This document shows, in pieces, positions 44,289-52,807 of a DNA stretch of 64,000 bases. Every line of letters starts with the position of its first letter. The first letter of the stretch is position 1. The stretch covers positions 349,091-413,090 of the forward strand of contig NZ_KZ559471.1 of NCBI RefSeq assembly GCF_002850745.1, written 5' to 3'. Made by a program: the position numbers and the translations under genes. This stretch comes from Nonomuraea indica (GTDB lineage Bacteria > Actinomycetota > Actinomycetes > Streptosporangiales > Streptosporangiaceae). The notes under the pieces are model-generated. The model searched no databases and was not told where the DNA came from. It saw only the letters and a program-made list of their open reading frames with translations.

Positions 44289-44909
44289 ATGACTGCGAAG
44301 ACTCCTGTCGATCTGTGGTTCGACCCTTTCTGCCCGTACGCCTGGGCGACGTCGCGATGGCTGCTCGAGGTCGAGAAGGTGCGCCCCATCGAGCCCCGCT
44401 GGCACCTGATGAGCCTTTTCGTGCTCAACGAGGGCAAGGACGTGCCCGACGACTACCGTGAGCTGGTCGGCCGGGCACAGCAGCTGGTCAGGGTCGTGGC
44501 CGCCGCCCAGCAGAAGTACGGCGACCAGGTCACCGGCCCCCTCTACACCGAGCTGGGCACCCGGCTGCACAACGGGCGCATGAGCAAGCGCCCGCACCTG
44601 CTGCGCCAGACTGCCGAGGAGGCCCTGGAGGCCGCCGGCCTCGACCGCAAGCTCGCCGACGCGATGGAGTCCGAGGAGTACGAGGACGCCATCCGCGCCT
44701 CCCACGACGAGGGCATGGCCCTGGTCGGACAGGAGGTCGGCACCCCCGTCATCCGGGTCGGCCCCAACGCCTTCTTCGGCCCGGTCATCACCCGCATCCC
44801 CCGCGGTGACGAGGCCGGCCGCCTGTGGGACGGCGTGCTGCTGGTCACCGCCTTCGAGGACTTCTTCGAGCTCAAGCGCTCCCGTACCCGCGAGGTCAGC
44901 TTCGACTGA
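44289..44909 (+). CDS. DsbA-family mycothiol-dependent nitroreductase-like protein
   Basis: The protein has 206 residues and resembles M. tuberculosis Rv2466c: a thioredoxin fold with a helical insert, beginning [25 protein letters not shown] and ending with [19 protein letters not shown]. Rv2466c has a CPWC active site; here it is CPYA, leaving one Cys, which suits a mycothiol-mixed-disulphide mechanism. [18 protein letters not shown] carries the cis-Pro. It probably reduces disulphides or nitro compounds using mycothiol. The ATG at 44289 has no strong ribosome-binding site. Divergent from pepN; a hairpin pair follows downstream. Confidence 0.88.
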   Translation: MTAKTPVDLWFDPFCPYAWATSRWLLEVEKVRPIEPRWHLMSLFVLNEGKDVPDDYRELVGRAQQLVRVVAAAQQKYGDQVTGPLYTELGTRLHNGRMSKRPHLLRQTAEEALEAAGLDRKLADAMESEEYEDAIRASHDEGMALVGQEVGTPVIRVGPNAFFGPVITRIPRGDEAGRLWDGVLLVTAFEDFFELKRSRTREVSFD

Positions 44910-44968
44910 CCTCGGCGCGCCGTACCAATCTGGGCAACACATCCCCTTGTCGGGCGCATGACCGTACA

Positions 44969-45007
44969 GTGCTGAAAAAGCACTCCGCTGACTACGCTGA
45001 GTCAGCG
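44969..45007 (+). terminator. Two hairpins after the DsbA-like gene
   Basis: GTGCT-N5-AGCAC (44969-44983) is followed at once by CGCTGAC-N8-GTCAGCG (44986-45007). Together they lie about 60 nt after the stop and before the aldehyde dehydrogenase. They may terminate the first transcript; T-runs are lacking. Confidence 0.45.
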
Positions 45008-45082
45008 CCACCGCGATTTTCGACACTGTGCGTCATGCTCCGGCTCTCGCTTTGTCGGTGTGGGCGCGCGAGGATGGGAGCC

Positions 45083-46486
45083 ATGCGCAGGCTGTACATC
45101 GGGGGCACGTGGACCGCGTCGGTCTCCGGAGAAGCGATCGACGTCGTCAACCCGGCGACGGAAGAGATCATCGACAGGGTGCCCGCCGGCGCCCCCGACG
45201 ACGTGGAGAGCGCGGTCCTGGCGGCGCGAAGAGCGTTCCCCTCCTGGTCGGCCACCGATCCGGCCGAACGCGCCAAGCTGCTGGCAGCCGCCGCCTCCCT
45301 CGTCGAGCAGCGCGCCGACGACATCGCCGCGACGATCGCGACCGACATGGGCGCGCCGCTCAGGTTCGCGCGCAAGGTGCAGACGCTCATGCCCGCCGGG
45401 GTGCTCGCCTCCTACGCGCGGCTGGCCGAGAGCCACCCGCGCGAGACCCGGGTCGGCAACTCCCTCGTCGTCAAGGAACCGGTCGGCGTCGTCGCCGCGA
45501 TCACGCCCTGGAACTACCCGCTCCACCAGGTCGTCTGCAAGGTGGCCCCGGCGCTGGCGGCCGGCTGCACGGTCGTGCTCAAGCCCAGCGAGGTGGCGCC
45601 GCTCGCCGCGTACGCGCTGGCGGACATCCTGCACGAGGTCGGACTGCCTCCCGGAGTGTTCAACCTCGTCAGCGGGCGCGGCCCGGTCGTCGGCGAGGCG
45701 ATGGCCGCCCACCCCGAGGTCGACATGGTCTCCTTCACCGGCTCCACCGCGGCCGGGCGCCGGGTCGCCGCGCTCGCCGTCGAGACCGTCAAACGGGTCG
45801 CGCTCGAACTCGGCGGCAAGTCCGCCGCCATCATCCTGCCCGACGCCGACCTGCCCGCCGCCGTCAAGGCCGGCGTCGCCAACTGCTTCGTCAACGCCGG
45901 CCAGACCTGCTCGGCGTGGAGCCGCATGCTCGTCCACCGCGACCAGTACGACGAGGCCGTCCGGCTGGCCGTCGAGGCGGCCCGCGCGCACACCGTCGGC
46001 GACCCTTTCGACGAGGCCACCCGCGTCGGCCCGCTCGTCTCCGCCGCCCAGCGCGACCGCGTCGTCCGCTACATCAACCGGGGCCAGGAGGAGGGCGCCA
46101 GGCTGGTGGCCGGCGGCACCGAACGCCCGCGTGAGCGCGGCTACTACGTCGAGCCCACCGTCTTCGCCGGCGTGGAGCCCGGCATGTCGATCGAGCAGGA
46201 CGAGATCTTCGGCCCGGTCCTCGTGATCGTCCCCTACACCAGCGAGGACCAGGCGGTCCGCATCGCCGACGGCACCCGCTACGGCCTGTCGGGCGCCGTC
46301 TGGGCCGCCACCGACGAGCGCGCCCTCGCCGTGGCCCGCCGCCTCCGCACCGGCCAGGTGATGATCAACGGCGGCCGGTTCAACCCGATGGCGCCCTTCG
46401 GCGGCTACAAGCAGTCGGGCATGGGCCGCGAACTGGGGGAGTACGGCCTGGAGGAGTACCTGGAGACCAAGTCGCTCCAGCTCTGA
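45083..46486 (+). CDS. NAD(P)-dependent aldehyde dehydrogenase
   Basis: The protein has 467 residues, a full aldehyde dehydrogenase that oxidises an aldehyde to the acid. Catalytic Cys276 lies in [11 protein letters not shown] and general-base Glu242 in [41 protein letters not shown] is the cofactor site and SFTGSTAAG the Rossmann loop. The substrate could be betaine aldehyde, an amino-aldehyde or an aromatic; neighbours give no hint. The ATG at 45083 (or 45074) fits homologues; GAGGAT lies 7 nt before 45083. The long open extension upstream is ignored. Confidence 0.93.
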   Translation: MRRLYIGGTWTASVSGEAIDVVNPATEEIIDRVPAGAPDDVESAVLAARRAFPSWSATDPAERAKLLAAAASLVEQRADDIAATIATDMGAPLRFARKVQTLMPAGVLASYARLAESHPRETRVGNSLVVKEPVGVVAAITPWNYPLHQVVCKVAPALAAGCTVVLKPSEVAPLAAYALADILHEVGLPPGVFNLVSGRGPVVGEAMAAHPEVDMVSFTGSTAAGRRVAALAVETVKRVALELGGKSAAIILPDADLPAAVKAGVANCFVNAGQTCSAWSRMLVHRDQYDEAVRLAVEAARAHTVGDPFDEATRVGPLVSAAQRDRVVRYINRGQEEGARLVAGGTERPRERGYYVEPTVFAGVEPGMSIEQDEIFGPVLVIVPYTSEDQAVRIADGTRYGLSGAVWAATDERALAVARRLRTGQVMINGGRFNPMAPFGGYKQSGMGRELGEYGLEEYLETKSLQL

Positions 46487-46497
46487 CCAGGTGCGAT

Positions 46498-46983
46498 CTA
46501 CGCCTTGAGCATGATCTTGCGGGCCGCGTCCTTGGGCAGCCGGTCGAGGTAGAGCCTGCCGTCGAGGTGGTCGGTCTCGTGCTGGAAGCAGCGCGCCAGC
46601 GAGCCGCGGGCCTTGATCCGCAGCGGGCGGCCGAGCCGGTCGAGCCCCTCGACGGTCACGCCGGCCGCCCGGCCGACGGGCGCGTACTGGGGCAGACCGG
46701 TCTGCCGGTCGGGCACCGACAGGCAGCCCTCGTCGTCGAGGATCTCCTCGGGATCGTCCACGGTCAGCACCGGGTTGATCACGTGCCCCTTGCGCCCGCT
46801 GATGTCGTAGACGAACAGCCGCCGCGACACGCCGATCTGCGGACCGGCCAGGCCCACGCCGTTCACCGCGTACATCGCCTCGAACATCTCGTCGATGAGG
46901 CGGCGCAACTCCTTGTCGAAGCCCTCGACGGGCTCGGCGGGGGTGCGCAGGACCGGGTCGCCGATCGCGCGGATCTCTCGCAT
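46498..46983 (-). CDS. def: Peptide deformylase
   Basis: The protein has 161 residues. The three deformylase motifs are present: GVGLAGPQIG, DEGCLSVP (Cys metal ligand) and QHETDHLDG (two His and catalytic Glu). It removes the formyl group from nascent proteins. Gly replaces one Ala of motif I (GxGxAAPQ), which is seen in some actinobacterial paralogues. It is not next to fmt. It is convergent with the aldehyde dehydrogenase (11-nt gap) and divergent from rpiB. Confidence 0.95.
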   Translation of the reverse strand: MREIRAIGDPVLRTPAEPVEGFDKELRRLIDEMFEAMYAVNGVGLAGPQIGVSRRLFVYDISGRKGHVINPVLTVDDPEEILDDEGCLSVPDRQTGLPQYAPVGRAAGVTVEGLDRLGRPLRIKARGSLARCFQHETDHLDGRLYLDRLPKDAARKIMLKA

Positions 46984-47076
46984 GGCAGCTCTACTCCCGT
47001 AAGGACTGGTTGCGGTCAGGGGTCCTTACTGTAGCGAGCGCGCGCCCGCCGCTGAACTCCTGGCACCCGGCTGTGG

Positions 47077-47082
47077 AAGACT
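47077..47082 (+). promoter_or_regulatory. -10-like box of leaderless rpiB transcript
   Basis: AAGACT lies 7 nt before the GTG at 47090; only the A and final T of TANNNT match. Confidence 0.4.
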
Positions 47083-47089
47083 GGTCGAC

Positions 47090-47560
47090 GTGCGTGTCTA
47101 CATCGGTGCCGACCATGCCGGCTATGAGCTGAAGAACCACCTGGTGTCCTGGCTGAAGGACCACGGCCACGAGGTGATCGACTGCGGTCCCTTCGTCTAC
47201 GACGCCGAGGACGACTATCCGGCGTTCTGCCTGCGCGCCGCCGAGGGCGTCGCCGGCGACCCGGGCAGCCTGGGCGTGGTCATCGGCGGCTCCGGCAACG
47301 GCGAGCAGATCGCCGCCAACAAGGTGCGCGGCATCCGCGCCGCCCTCGCCTGGAACGAAGAGACCGCCGAGCTGGCGCGCGAGCACAACAACGCCAACGT
47401 CGTCAGCGTCGGAGCCCGGATGCACTCCACGGAGGAGGCGACGAGGTTCGTCGAGGTCTTCCTGACCACGGCGTTCTCCGGGGCCGAACGGCACAGCCGG
47501 CGCATCGCCCAGGTGGCCGCGTACGAGACGATCGGCCAGCTCCCCTCGCTGCCCTCCTGA
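47090..47560 (+). CDS. rpiB: Ribose-5-phosphate isomerase B
   Basis: The protein has 156 residues. MRVYIGADHAGYELKNHL and VVIGGSGNGEQIAANKVRGIRAALAWNEETAELAREHNNANV are RpiB/LacAB signatures. The loop reads GGSGNGEQ as in the mycobacterial enzyme, where a Glu takes the role of the E. coli catalytic Cys. It interconverts ribose-5-P and ribulose-5-P in the pentose phosphate pathway. The GTG start is the only good one. Convergent with the small gene at 47600. Confidence 0.95.
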   Translation: MRVYIGADHAGYELKNHLVSWLKDHGHEVIDCGPFVYDAEDDYPAFCLRAAEGVAGDPGSLGVVIGGSGNGEQIAANKVRGIRAALAWNEETAELAREHNNANVVSVGARMHSTEEATRFVEVFLTTAFSGAERHSRRIAQVAAYETIGQLPSLPS

Positions 47561-47599
47561 GCCTGTCGACGGGAGCGGCGGCGCCGGGCGCCGCGACCG

Positions 47600-47749
47600 T
47601 CAGGACTGGCGGCGCCGGGGCTCACGCCTCGGCATCTCGTCGCGCAGCGGCCGCCGGTCCGCGGCCTCCTGCTGCTCCTTCGACGGCCGCGACACGTCGC
47701 GGGCCCGCATCGCCGTGATCGCCGTGATCTGCAAACTCTGCAACGCCAT
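47600..47749 (-). CDS. 49-residue small protein of unknown function
   Basis: The peptide starts MALQSLQITAITAMRARDVS and continues as a highly charged Arg/Glu-rich tail (SKEQQEAADRRPLRDEMPRR) ending RRQS. The N-terminal 14 residues are amphipathic and the rest is probably disordered. A TAGGCT -10 box stands exactly 7 nt before the ATG, the same leaderless architecture as verified genes nearby, and this is the main reason to accept it. It lies between rpiB (convergent) and the NAD(P)-binding protein gene (same strand). No function can be proposed. Confidence 0.55.
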   Translation of the reverse strand: MALQSLQITAITAMRARDVSRPSKEQQEAADRRPLRDEMPRREPRRRQS

Positions 47750-47756
47750 GGGGGAG

Positions 47757-47762
47757 AGCCTA
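47757..47762 (-). promoter_or_regulatory. -10 box of the 49-residue gene
   Basis: TAGGCT on the reverse strand lies 7 nt before the ATG at 47749. Confidence 0.55.
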
Positions 47763-47786
47763 CGTCCGGACGCGGGAGCGCCTCCT

Positions 47787-48404
47787 TCAGTTCGGCCCGA
47801 CGCCCACGGCCCGGCGGACGGTGGCGGGATCGTCCAGGGCGTCGAGCATGGCGCGGGCGAGATCGCTCCGGGCCAGGCTCCAGCCGGGGACGTTGGCGTC
47901 CATCGCGGTGCGGTAGCGACCGGCGGGCGGGTCGTCGGTGAGGTAGGGCGGCCGCAGGACCGTCCAGTCGGTGTCGCCGGCCGCGAGAATTCGCTCCATG
48001 CGCTCCAGGTCGCGGTAGACGTGGCGGTAGATCGTCCGCAGCAGCGGCCGGGCGGTCAGGCGGTACCACCATGAATCCCCCGCCCCGCCTCTCAGCACCG
48101 GCTGGGCGCTGATGGCGACGATCCGGCGTACGCCCGCCTCTGCCATCGCCTCGGTGATCCCCGCCACCGCGGTCGAGCAGACCGAGGTCGCGGTACGTCC
48201 TCGCGGCCCCAGCACCGACAGGACGGCGTCGTGCCCGGCCAGCAGCGGAACCAGCGACGGCGGATCGAAGATGTCGGCCACGACGGCGTCCGCGAGTGCC
48301 CCGGGCGAGCGCACCACAGCCGTCACGTGATGACCGGCCGCCCGCGCCTGCCGGACCAGTTCGCGCCCTGTCCCGCCGCTGGCGCCGAAGACCACGATTC
48401 TCAT
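47787..48404 (-). CDS. NAD(P)-binding atypical SDR-family protein
   Basis: The protein has 205 residues. The Rossmann loop MRIVVFGASGGTGRELVRQARAAGHHVTAVVR is followed by VVADIFDPPSLVPLLAGHDAVLSVLG and a C-terminal LARSDLARAMLDALDDP. This is the NmrA/BVR-B-like group of atypical short-chain proteins, which may reduce flavins or sense NADPH. There is no YxxxK active site. The ATG at 48404 has GGAGGG 6 nt upstream and overlaps the preceding membrane gene by ATGA. The operon is divergent from a MarR regulator. Confidence 0.88.
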   Translation of the reverse strand: MRIVVFGASGGTGRELVRQARAAGHHVTAVVRSPGALADAVVADIFDPPSLVPLLAGHDAVLSVLGPRGRTATSVCSTAVAGITEAMAEAGVRRIVAISAQPVLRGGAGDSWWYRLTARPLLRTIYRHVYRDLERMERILAAGDTDWTVLRPPYLTDDPPAGRYRTAMDANVPGWSLARSDLARAMLDALDDPATVRRAVGVGPN

Positions 48405-48778
48405 CGGACACCCTCCGTCCTGCGCAGCAGGACGAGCACGAGGACGGCGAACGAGGCCACCCAGACGGCCCCGGCCAGCATGAAGGCCACGCCCAGCCCG
48501 GTGAGCGGCAGGATGCCGCTGACCGTCAGCCCCACCATGGCGATGCCCGCGACGGCGTTGACCGTGGCCGCGATCGAGGGCAGGACGGGATGGCCGCTGA
48601 AGACCAGCAGCAGGACGGCCCCTCCCAGCATGGCGGCTCCGATGGGAACGATCCAGGAGCCGGGCACGCCGATCGCGCCGGCCAGCCCCTGCCCGCCGAC
48701 CAGCACGGAAACCCCGAAGATCCCTGTCCCGACACCGTCGACGCGCAGGCTGGCGCGGAGCGCGCGCTGTTGCGACAC
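48401..48778 (-). CDS. Small four-helix membrane protein
   Basis: The protein has 125 residues from the GTG at 48778 and four hydrophobic segments (for example WIVPIGAAMLGGAVLLLVFSG and FMLAGAVWVASFAVLVLVLL). I do not recognise a family. GGAGGTG lies 4 nt upstream and fixes the start; the in-frame extension crosses the operator region. The stop overlaps the next start (ATGA). It is probably controlled by the divergent MarR protein and works with the NAD(P)-binding protein. Confidence 0.7.
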   Translation of the reverse strand: MSQQRALRASLRVDGVGTGIFGVSVLVGGQGLAGAIGVPGSWIVPIGAAMLGGAVLLLVFSGHPVLPSIAATVNAVAGIAMVGLTVSGILPLTGLGVAFMLAGAVWVASFAVLVLVLLRRTEGVR

Positions 48779-48788
48779 GACACCTCCA

Positions 48789-48825
48789 CAGTTCAAATAT
48801 TTTAACTGTTCGATTTTTTGAACTG
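48789..48825. promoter_or_regulatory. MarR operator region
   Basis: CAGTTCAAA (48789-48797) and TTTGAACTG (48817-48825) are perfect inverted arms, with an extra AACTGTTC between them (48804-48811) that pairs with either arm. The stretch is AT-rich and fills the gap between the divergent operon and marR. Confidence 0.7.
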
Positions 48826-48831
48826 TATACT
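48826..48831 (+). promoter_or_regulatory. -10 box of marR
   Basis: TATACT, near consensus, lies 8 nt before the ATG at 48840 and directly abuts the operator. Confidence 0.65.
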
Positions 48832-48839
48832 CCGTGTCC

Positions 48840-49307
48840 ATGCCCAGCAACTCTGAGGCGGCCCGGCGCGAGATCCTCGAACTGATCCCCCAGGTGGCCG
48901 TCTACTTCCGTCGGCACCCCGCGCCGGGAATGCCCGACGGCCTGCGCATCGTCTTCGAGAGCCACTCCCTCACCCGGCGCCACGGCGCGGTCGTCACACA
49001 GCTCGGCCTCGACTCCCCGCTGACCGTCTCCGAACTCGCGGCACGGTTGGGCGTCTCCCTGCCCAACGCCAGCGACCTGGTGGGCGACCTGTGCCGGGCC
49101 GGTCTGGCCGACCGCGCCCCCGACCCGGCCAACCGGAGGCGCACGCTCGTCCACCTCAACCCCGAGCACCGCGCCGACGTGGCGGAGTTCCTGGAGATGC
49201 GGGCAGGCCCGCTCCTGCGCGCGATGGACGCGCTCACCCCCCAGCAGCGGGAAGGATTCCTGGCCGGGCTGCGCGCGTGGGCGGCCGAGATCGCCGACCG
49301 AGAATGA
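48840..49307 (+). CDS. MarR-family regulator
   Basis: The protein has 155 residues. The winged helix is LDSPLTVSELAARLGVSLPNASDLVGDLCRAGLADRAPDPANRRRTLVHLNPE, with the DxxNRRR wing typical of MarR. The ligand is unknown. The start is ATG 48840 or GTG 48834; the -10 box spacing favours 48840 on a leaderless message. It is divergent from the membrane protein/NAD(P)-binding operon with a shared operator, so autoregulation and repression of that operon are likely. Confidence 0.9.
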   Translation: MPSNSEAARREILELIPQVAVYFRRHPAPGMPDGLRIVFESHSLTRRHGAVVTQLGLDSPLTVSELAARLGVSLPNASDLVGDLCRAGLADRAPDPANRRRTLVHLNPEHRADVAEFLEMRAGPLLRAMDALTPQQREGFLAGLRAWAAEIADRE

Positions 49308-49511
49308 GCAGGCCCCGGCCTGCCGCACGGCGCGCCACCATTCCGGCCGAGGTCCGCCGCCTCCTTCACCCGGGTGGGCGCCTGGCGTGCCTGGCCCCTC
49401 CTCGGTGAGCGTGCACCACTTGCAGGCCGCCCGAAGACGACCGATGCCTCGAACCTGGATGCCATGGCGCGCGCGGCGCCCGGCCCTGCCGGCGCCGCGC
49501 CCGACCGGCGT

Positions 49512-50741
49512 CTAGAACACCAGCCCCGTCCACGGCTTGGGATCCCAGGCCATGGCCGCGGCGAGCGCCCGCACCGAGCCCGGCGTGTGCTCGCGCAGCA
49601 GCCCCGCGCCGAGCTGCGCCGCCAGCACACCGTCGCCCAGGAAGGCCGAGCCGAGGGCCCTGACCGGCAGCGTCACGTCCGGCTCGTCGTCCACCGGCTT
49701 GCACTCGGCGCCCGTCGGGTCGGCGCTGAGCCGCCACCGGCGGGCGTTCCACGGGCACACCGCGTCCTCGACCTCGAGCACCACGTCCACCGGCGCCGCG
49801 TACGAGCGCCCGGCCAGCGCCCGGTCCACCTCCACCAGGCGGACCCACAGCTCGTCGTACCAGCCGGCGCGAAGCTGACGCTGGTTGGCCAGCAGCGCCA
49901 CGATCGGGTCGTCCACCGGCCTGCTCACCGCCTGCACCTGCGAGACCAGGTCACGGTCCAGCACGCTGCGCCACAGCAGCGCGTACGCGGCGGGATCGAC
50001 GGCCTCCAGCTCGTACAGGCTCAGCTCGCCTTCGGGCGTGCCGCCCGCGTCCCAGGACGGCTTGACCCGGAACAGCGCGTAGCCGCGGACGCCCTCGTCG
50101 TCCTCCGCCACGACCGAACGCAGCGAGCCCGCCCCCTGCTGGTCGGCCTCGCTGTCGGCGAGCACACCGGCCCAGAACGAGTCGTTGCGCTCGTAGCGCC
50201 CCGGCCGCAGGCCCACGACGGAGGCGAAGACCCTCTCGTAGGCGGCGCGCGACTCGGCGGGCTTGACCACGCGAAGCCGCAGCGACGGGTCGTGCGGCGC
50301 GCCCGCCACGAAGCCGGTGCCCTCCGTCCGCACCCGGAACGACAGGTTCGACGAGGCCCGGCCGTAGCCGAACCGGCCGTAGATCCCGGCCTCGGAGGCG
50401 TACAGGGCGGCGACGCTCTCCCCGCGCTCCCGGATGTCGGCGAGCTGCCTGCGCATCAGCGACGCCAGGATGCCCCGCCTGCGGTGCGACGGCAGCACGC
50501 TGACGGCCGTCACCCCCGCGACCGGCAACCGCCCGCCGGGCACCGTCATGGTGAGGCTGAAGACGGAGGTGACACCCGCGATCGTGTCGCCGTCGAACGC
50601 CGCCAGCGTACGGTCGAACTCCGTGCCGGCCTTCCACCGCGCCTCCTGCGACGGGTGGGGAGTCGTGTTGAAGCCCTCTTCGAGCACACCGGCGAAGGCG
50701 GGCCACTCGGCCTCACTGATCGGGCGGATGGGATACGTCAT
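49512..50741 (-). CDS. Eis-like GNAT acetyltransferase
   Basis: The protein has 409 residues with the three-domain layout of Eis: an N-terminal GNAT domain (VTAVSVLPSHRRRGILASLMRRQLADIRERGESVAALYASEAGIYGRFGYGRAS), a second degenerate GNAT region and a C-terminal sterol-carrier-like domain (SVRALAAAMAWDPKPWTGLVF). The carboxyl-terminal Phe matches the catalytic C-terminal carboxylate described for Eis. Such enzymes acetylate amines at several positions, including aminoglycosides in mycobacteria. TACGGT lies 6 nt before the ATG at 50741. Single gene. Confidence 0.9.
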   Translation of the reverse strand: MTYPIRPISEAEWPAFAGVLEEGFNTTPHPSQEARWKAGTEFDRTLAAFDGDTIAGVTSVFSLTMTVPGGRLPVAGVTAVSVLPSHRRRGILASLMRRQLADIRERGESVAALYASEAGIYGRFGYGRASSNLSFRVRTEGTGFVAGAPHDPSLRLRVVKPAESRAAYERVFASVVGLRPGRYERNDSFWAGVLADSEADQQGAGSLRSVVAEDDEGVRGYALFRVKPSWDAGGTPEGELSLYELEAVDPAAYALLWRSVLDRDLVSQVQAVSRPVDDPIVALLANQRQLRAGWYDELWVRLVEVDRALAGRSYAAPVDVVLEVEDAVCPWNARRWRLSADPTGAECKPVDDEPDVTLPVRALGSAFLGDGVLAAQLGAGLLREHTPGSVRALAAAMAWDPKPWTGLVF

Positions 50742-50747
50742 CCCTCC

Positions 50748-50753
50748 ACCGTA
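50748..50753 (-). promoter_or_regulatory. -10 box of leaderless eis-like transcript
   Basis: TACGGT on the reverse strand lies 6 nt before the ATG at 50741. Confidence 0.55.
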
Positions 50754-50859
50754 GGAGGGGGCAAAGGGCGTCGGCCACCGATTATCCGTCCTTGATGATC
50801 AAGGCATTGGTCAAGTGGGATGCCCAAAGAGGGGCCAGACCGATACAGTCAGGCGCATC

Positions 50860-51975
50860 ATGACTTCCCGTCCGGCGCCGCTCATCCCGCCACGGCTCCG
50901 CGCGTTCCTCGTGCGGGTGCCGCTGCTGGTGCCCGCCGTCCGGCTGCTCCGCAAGGGGCTGCTGGCCAGTGACCGCAACCTGACGGTGACGCTGATCATA
51001 CTCACCCTCGTGGTGGGCGCGCTCGCCGCGCGGGTGTCCACCGAGTGGTTCTCGCCGTCGCTGCTCATCCTCATCACGCTGGTGGGCGGACTCCAGCTCC
51101 GGCTGACCAGCCTGGCCAAGCTGCTCACGGCGGTCGCCGTCGCGCTCGGCTACATCGCCCTCACCCTGGGGCCGGGCGGCATCGGCGTCGGTCTCATGGT
51201 GACGATCGGGTTCACCACCGTGCTCGCGGTCCTCATGGCGCGCACCCGGGGCAAGCTCGGCGTTCAGGGGCTGCGCGGCGACGCCATGCTGCTGGAGCTG
51301 CGCGACAGGCTCAAGAGCCAGGGCGAGCTGCCGCCGCTGCCCAAGGACTGGGGCGCCAAGGTGGTGCTCAAGCAGGCGGGCGGCTCCTCCTTCGGCGGCG
51401 ACTTCCTGGTCTCGATGCGCGACGGCGACCAGGTGGACATCGCCCTGGTCGACGTCTCCGGCAAGGGCGTCGACGCAGGCACCAGAGCCCTGCTGCTGTC
51501 GGGCACGTTCGGCGGGCTGCTCGGCTCCGTCGACGACTTCCTGCCCGCCTGCAACGCCTACCTGCACCGCCAGCGCGGCGACGAGGGGTTCGTCACCGCC
51601 GTGCACGTCCGGCTCGACCTGACCACCGGCGACTACACGATCACCTCGGCCGGCCATCCGCCCGTGGTGAAGTTCGACGCGGGCACCGGGAGCTGGCAGG
51701 TCGCCTCCGCCAAGGGCGTCGTCCTCGGCGTCGTACCCGACCTGCACTGCGAGCCCGAGCGCGGCACCCTGCGCAAGGGCGACGCGCTGCTGCTCTACAC
51801 CGACGGGCTGATCGAGCAGCCGGGCCGCGACATCGACGCCGGACTCGACCGGCTGCTCGGCGAGGCCGAGCGGCTGCTGCCGTCGGGGTTCCGCGACGGC
51901 GCCCGGGCCCTGGTCAACGCCATGGCTTCCGGCCACAACGACGACTGCGCGCTGGTGCTCGTCTGGCGCCCCTGA
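50860..51975 (+). CDS. Membrane PP2C/SpoIIE-type Ser phosphatase
   Basis: The protein has 371 residues. Two or three hydrophobic segments (NLTVTLIILTLVVGALAARV, LLILITLVGGLQL and LLTAVAVALGYIAL) precede a PP2C/SpoIIE domain: GGSSFGGDFLVSMRDGDQVDIALVDVSGKGVDAG, TSAGHPPVVKF, LLLYTDGLIEQPG and GHNDDCALVLV supply the metal-binding Asp. It should dephosphorylate Ser/Thr, typically on anti-anti-sigma factors. No sigma regulator is adjacent. TACAGT at 50844 is a probable -10 box. The ATG at 50860 is chosen as the start nearest to it; the frame is open to 50815. Confidence 0.9.
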   Translation: MTSRPAPLIPPRLRAFLVRVPLLVPAVRLLRKGLLASDRNLTVTLIILTLVVGALAARVSTEWFSPSLLILITLVGGLQLRLTSLAKLLTAVAVALGYIALTLGPGGIGVGLMVTIGFTTVLAVLMARTRGKLGVQGLRGDAMLLELRDRLKSQGELPPLPKDWGAKVVLKQAGGSSFGGDFLVSMRDGDQVDIALVDVSGKGVDAGTRALLLSGTFGGLLGSVDDFLPACNAYLHRQRGDEGFVTAVHVRLDLTTGDYTITSAGHPPVVKFDAGTGSWQVASAKGVVLGVVPDLHCEPERGTLRKGDALLLYTDGLIEQPGRDIDAGLDRLLGEAERLLPSGFRDGARALVNAMASGHNDDCALVLVWRP

Positions 51976-52092
51976 CCCGTGTCGTTCGTCATGGGTCCGG
52001 CCGTGCGCTCGTACACCCTCAGATCGTGCGCGACGTCACTGGTCCGGCCCCGTGGCCGCTGGGATGCTCATGGTGCTCGCCCATGACCCGAG

Positions 52093-52123
52093 CCCCGGAG
52101 GAGCGGCGCGGCTCCTTCCGGGG
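52093..52123. terminator. Hairpin between convergent genes
   Basis: CCCCGGAGGAGC (52093-52104) pairs with GCTCCTTCCGGGG (52111-52123) with one bulged base and a 6-nt loop. It lies between the convergent phosphatase and NarL-type genes and probably stops both. Confidence 0.65.
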
Positions 52124-52156
52124 CCCGGCTCGCACCGCCCGTACCGGCGGACGTGG

Positions 52157-52762
52157 TCAGAGCCAGCCCGAGTCGCTGGCGATGCGCACGGCGTCCACGC
52201 GGTTGCGCGCCCCGGTCTTGCACATGATGCGCGACAGATGGTTGCGCACGGTGCCGACCGACAGGAACAGCTCGTCGGCGATCTCCGCCGACCGCGCGCC
52301 GCCGGCCGCGATGCGCAGCACGTCGAGCTCGCGCCGCGTCAGCGGGTTGACCGCCGCCTGCAGGGCGGCGACCGCCAGCTCCGCGTCCACGGCGCGGTGG
52401 CCGGCGGCGACCCGGCGCAGCCCGTCGGCGAGCTGCTCCGGCGCCACGTCGAGGCTCATGAAGCCGAGCGCGTGCGCGGCCAGCGCCCGGCGCACCTGCC
52501 CGGGGCTGGGCCGGGCCGACAGCATCAGCGCCCGGCAGCCCGGCGCCTGCTCGCGCAGCCGCGCCACGGCCGGCACGCCGCCCGCGCCGGGCAGGTCGAG
52601 ATCGACGACCGCGGTGTCGGCGCCGCCGGCCAGCGCCGCGGCGACGAGGTCGTCGGCGTGCCCCACCTCGCCCACGACACGCAGATCGGGCTCCGCGCCG
52701 AGGGAGGCGACGAGGCCCCGCCGGACGAGCGGCAGGTGCTCGGCGACCAGGATCCGGATCAA
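52157..52762 (-). CDS. NarL/LuxR-type response regulator, orphan
   Basis: The protein has 201 residues. The receiver domain (LIRILVAEHLPLVRRGLVASLGAEPDLRVVGEV) has a candidate phospho-Asp in AVVDLDLPGAGG, but the conserved Lys of the usual GYLLKD is replaced (GFMSLD), which would weaken or alter phosphorylation. The LuxR helix-turn-helix is intact: LTRRELDVLRIAAGGARSAEIADELFLSVGTVRNHLSRIMCKTGARNRVDAV. No kinase is adjacent. The start is a TTG at 52762 with AAGGGAGC close upstream. The palindrome GTATGATCGCATAC (52794-52807) lies in its promoter. Confidence 0.85.
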   Translation of the reverse strand: MIRILVAEHLPLVRRGLVASLGAEPDLRVVGEVGHADDLVAAALAGGADTAVVDLDLPGAGGVPAVARLREQAPGCRALMLSARPSPGQVRRALAAHALGFMSLDVAPEQLADGLRRVAAGHRAVDAELAVAALQAAVNPLTRRELDVLRIAAGGARSAEIADELFLSVGTVRNHLSRIMCKTGARNRVDAVRIASDSGWL

Positions 52763-52793
52763 GGCGCTCCCTTCCCCATGCCCCAGGGTGATC

Positions 52794-52807
52794 GTATGAT
52801 CGCATAC
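52794..52807. promoter_or_regulatory. Palindrome with divergent -10 boxes
   Basis: GTATG-ATCG-CATAC is a perfect dyad between the NarL-type gene and rip1. TATGAT rightwards and TACGAT leftwards overlap it as possible -10 boxes. A further rightward box TAGTCT (52871-52876) is nearer to rip1. Confidence 0.5.

Noticed and set aside
44969-45082. In-frame N-terminal extension of the aldehyde dehydrogenase from a GTG at 44969
   Set aside because: The extra residues include the two hairpins after the upstream gene and do not fit the family; the normal start MRRLYIGG is at 45083.
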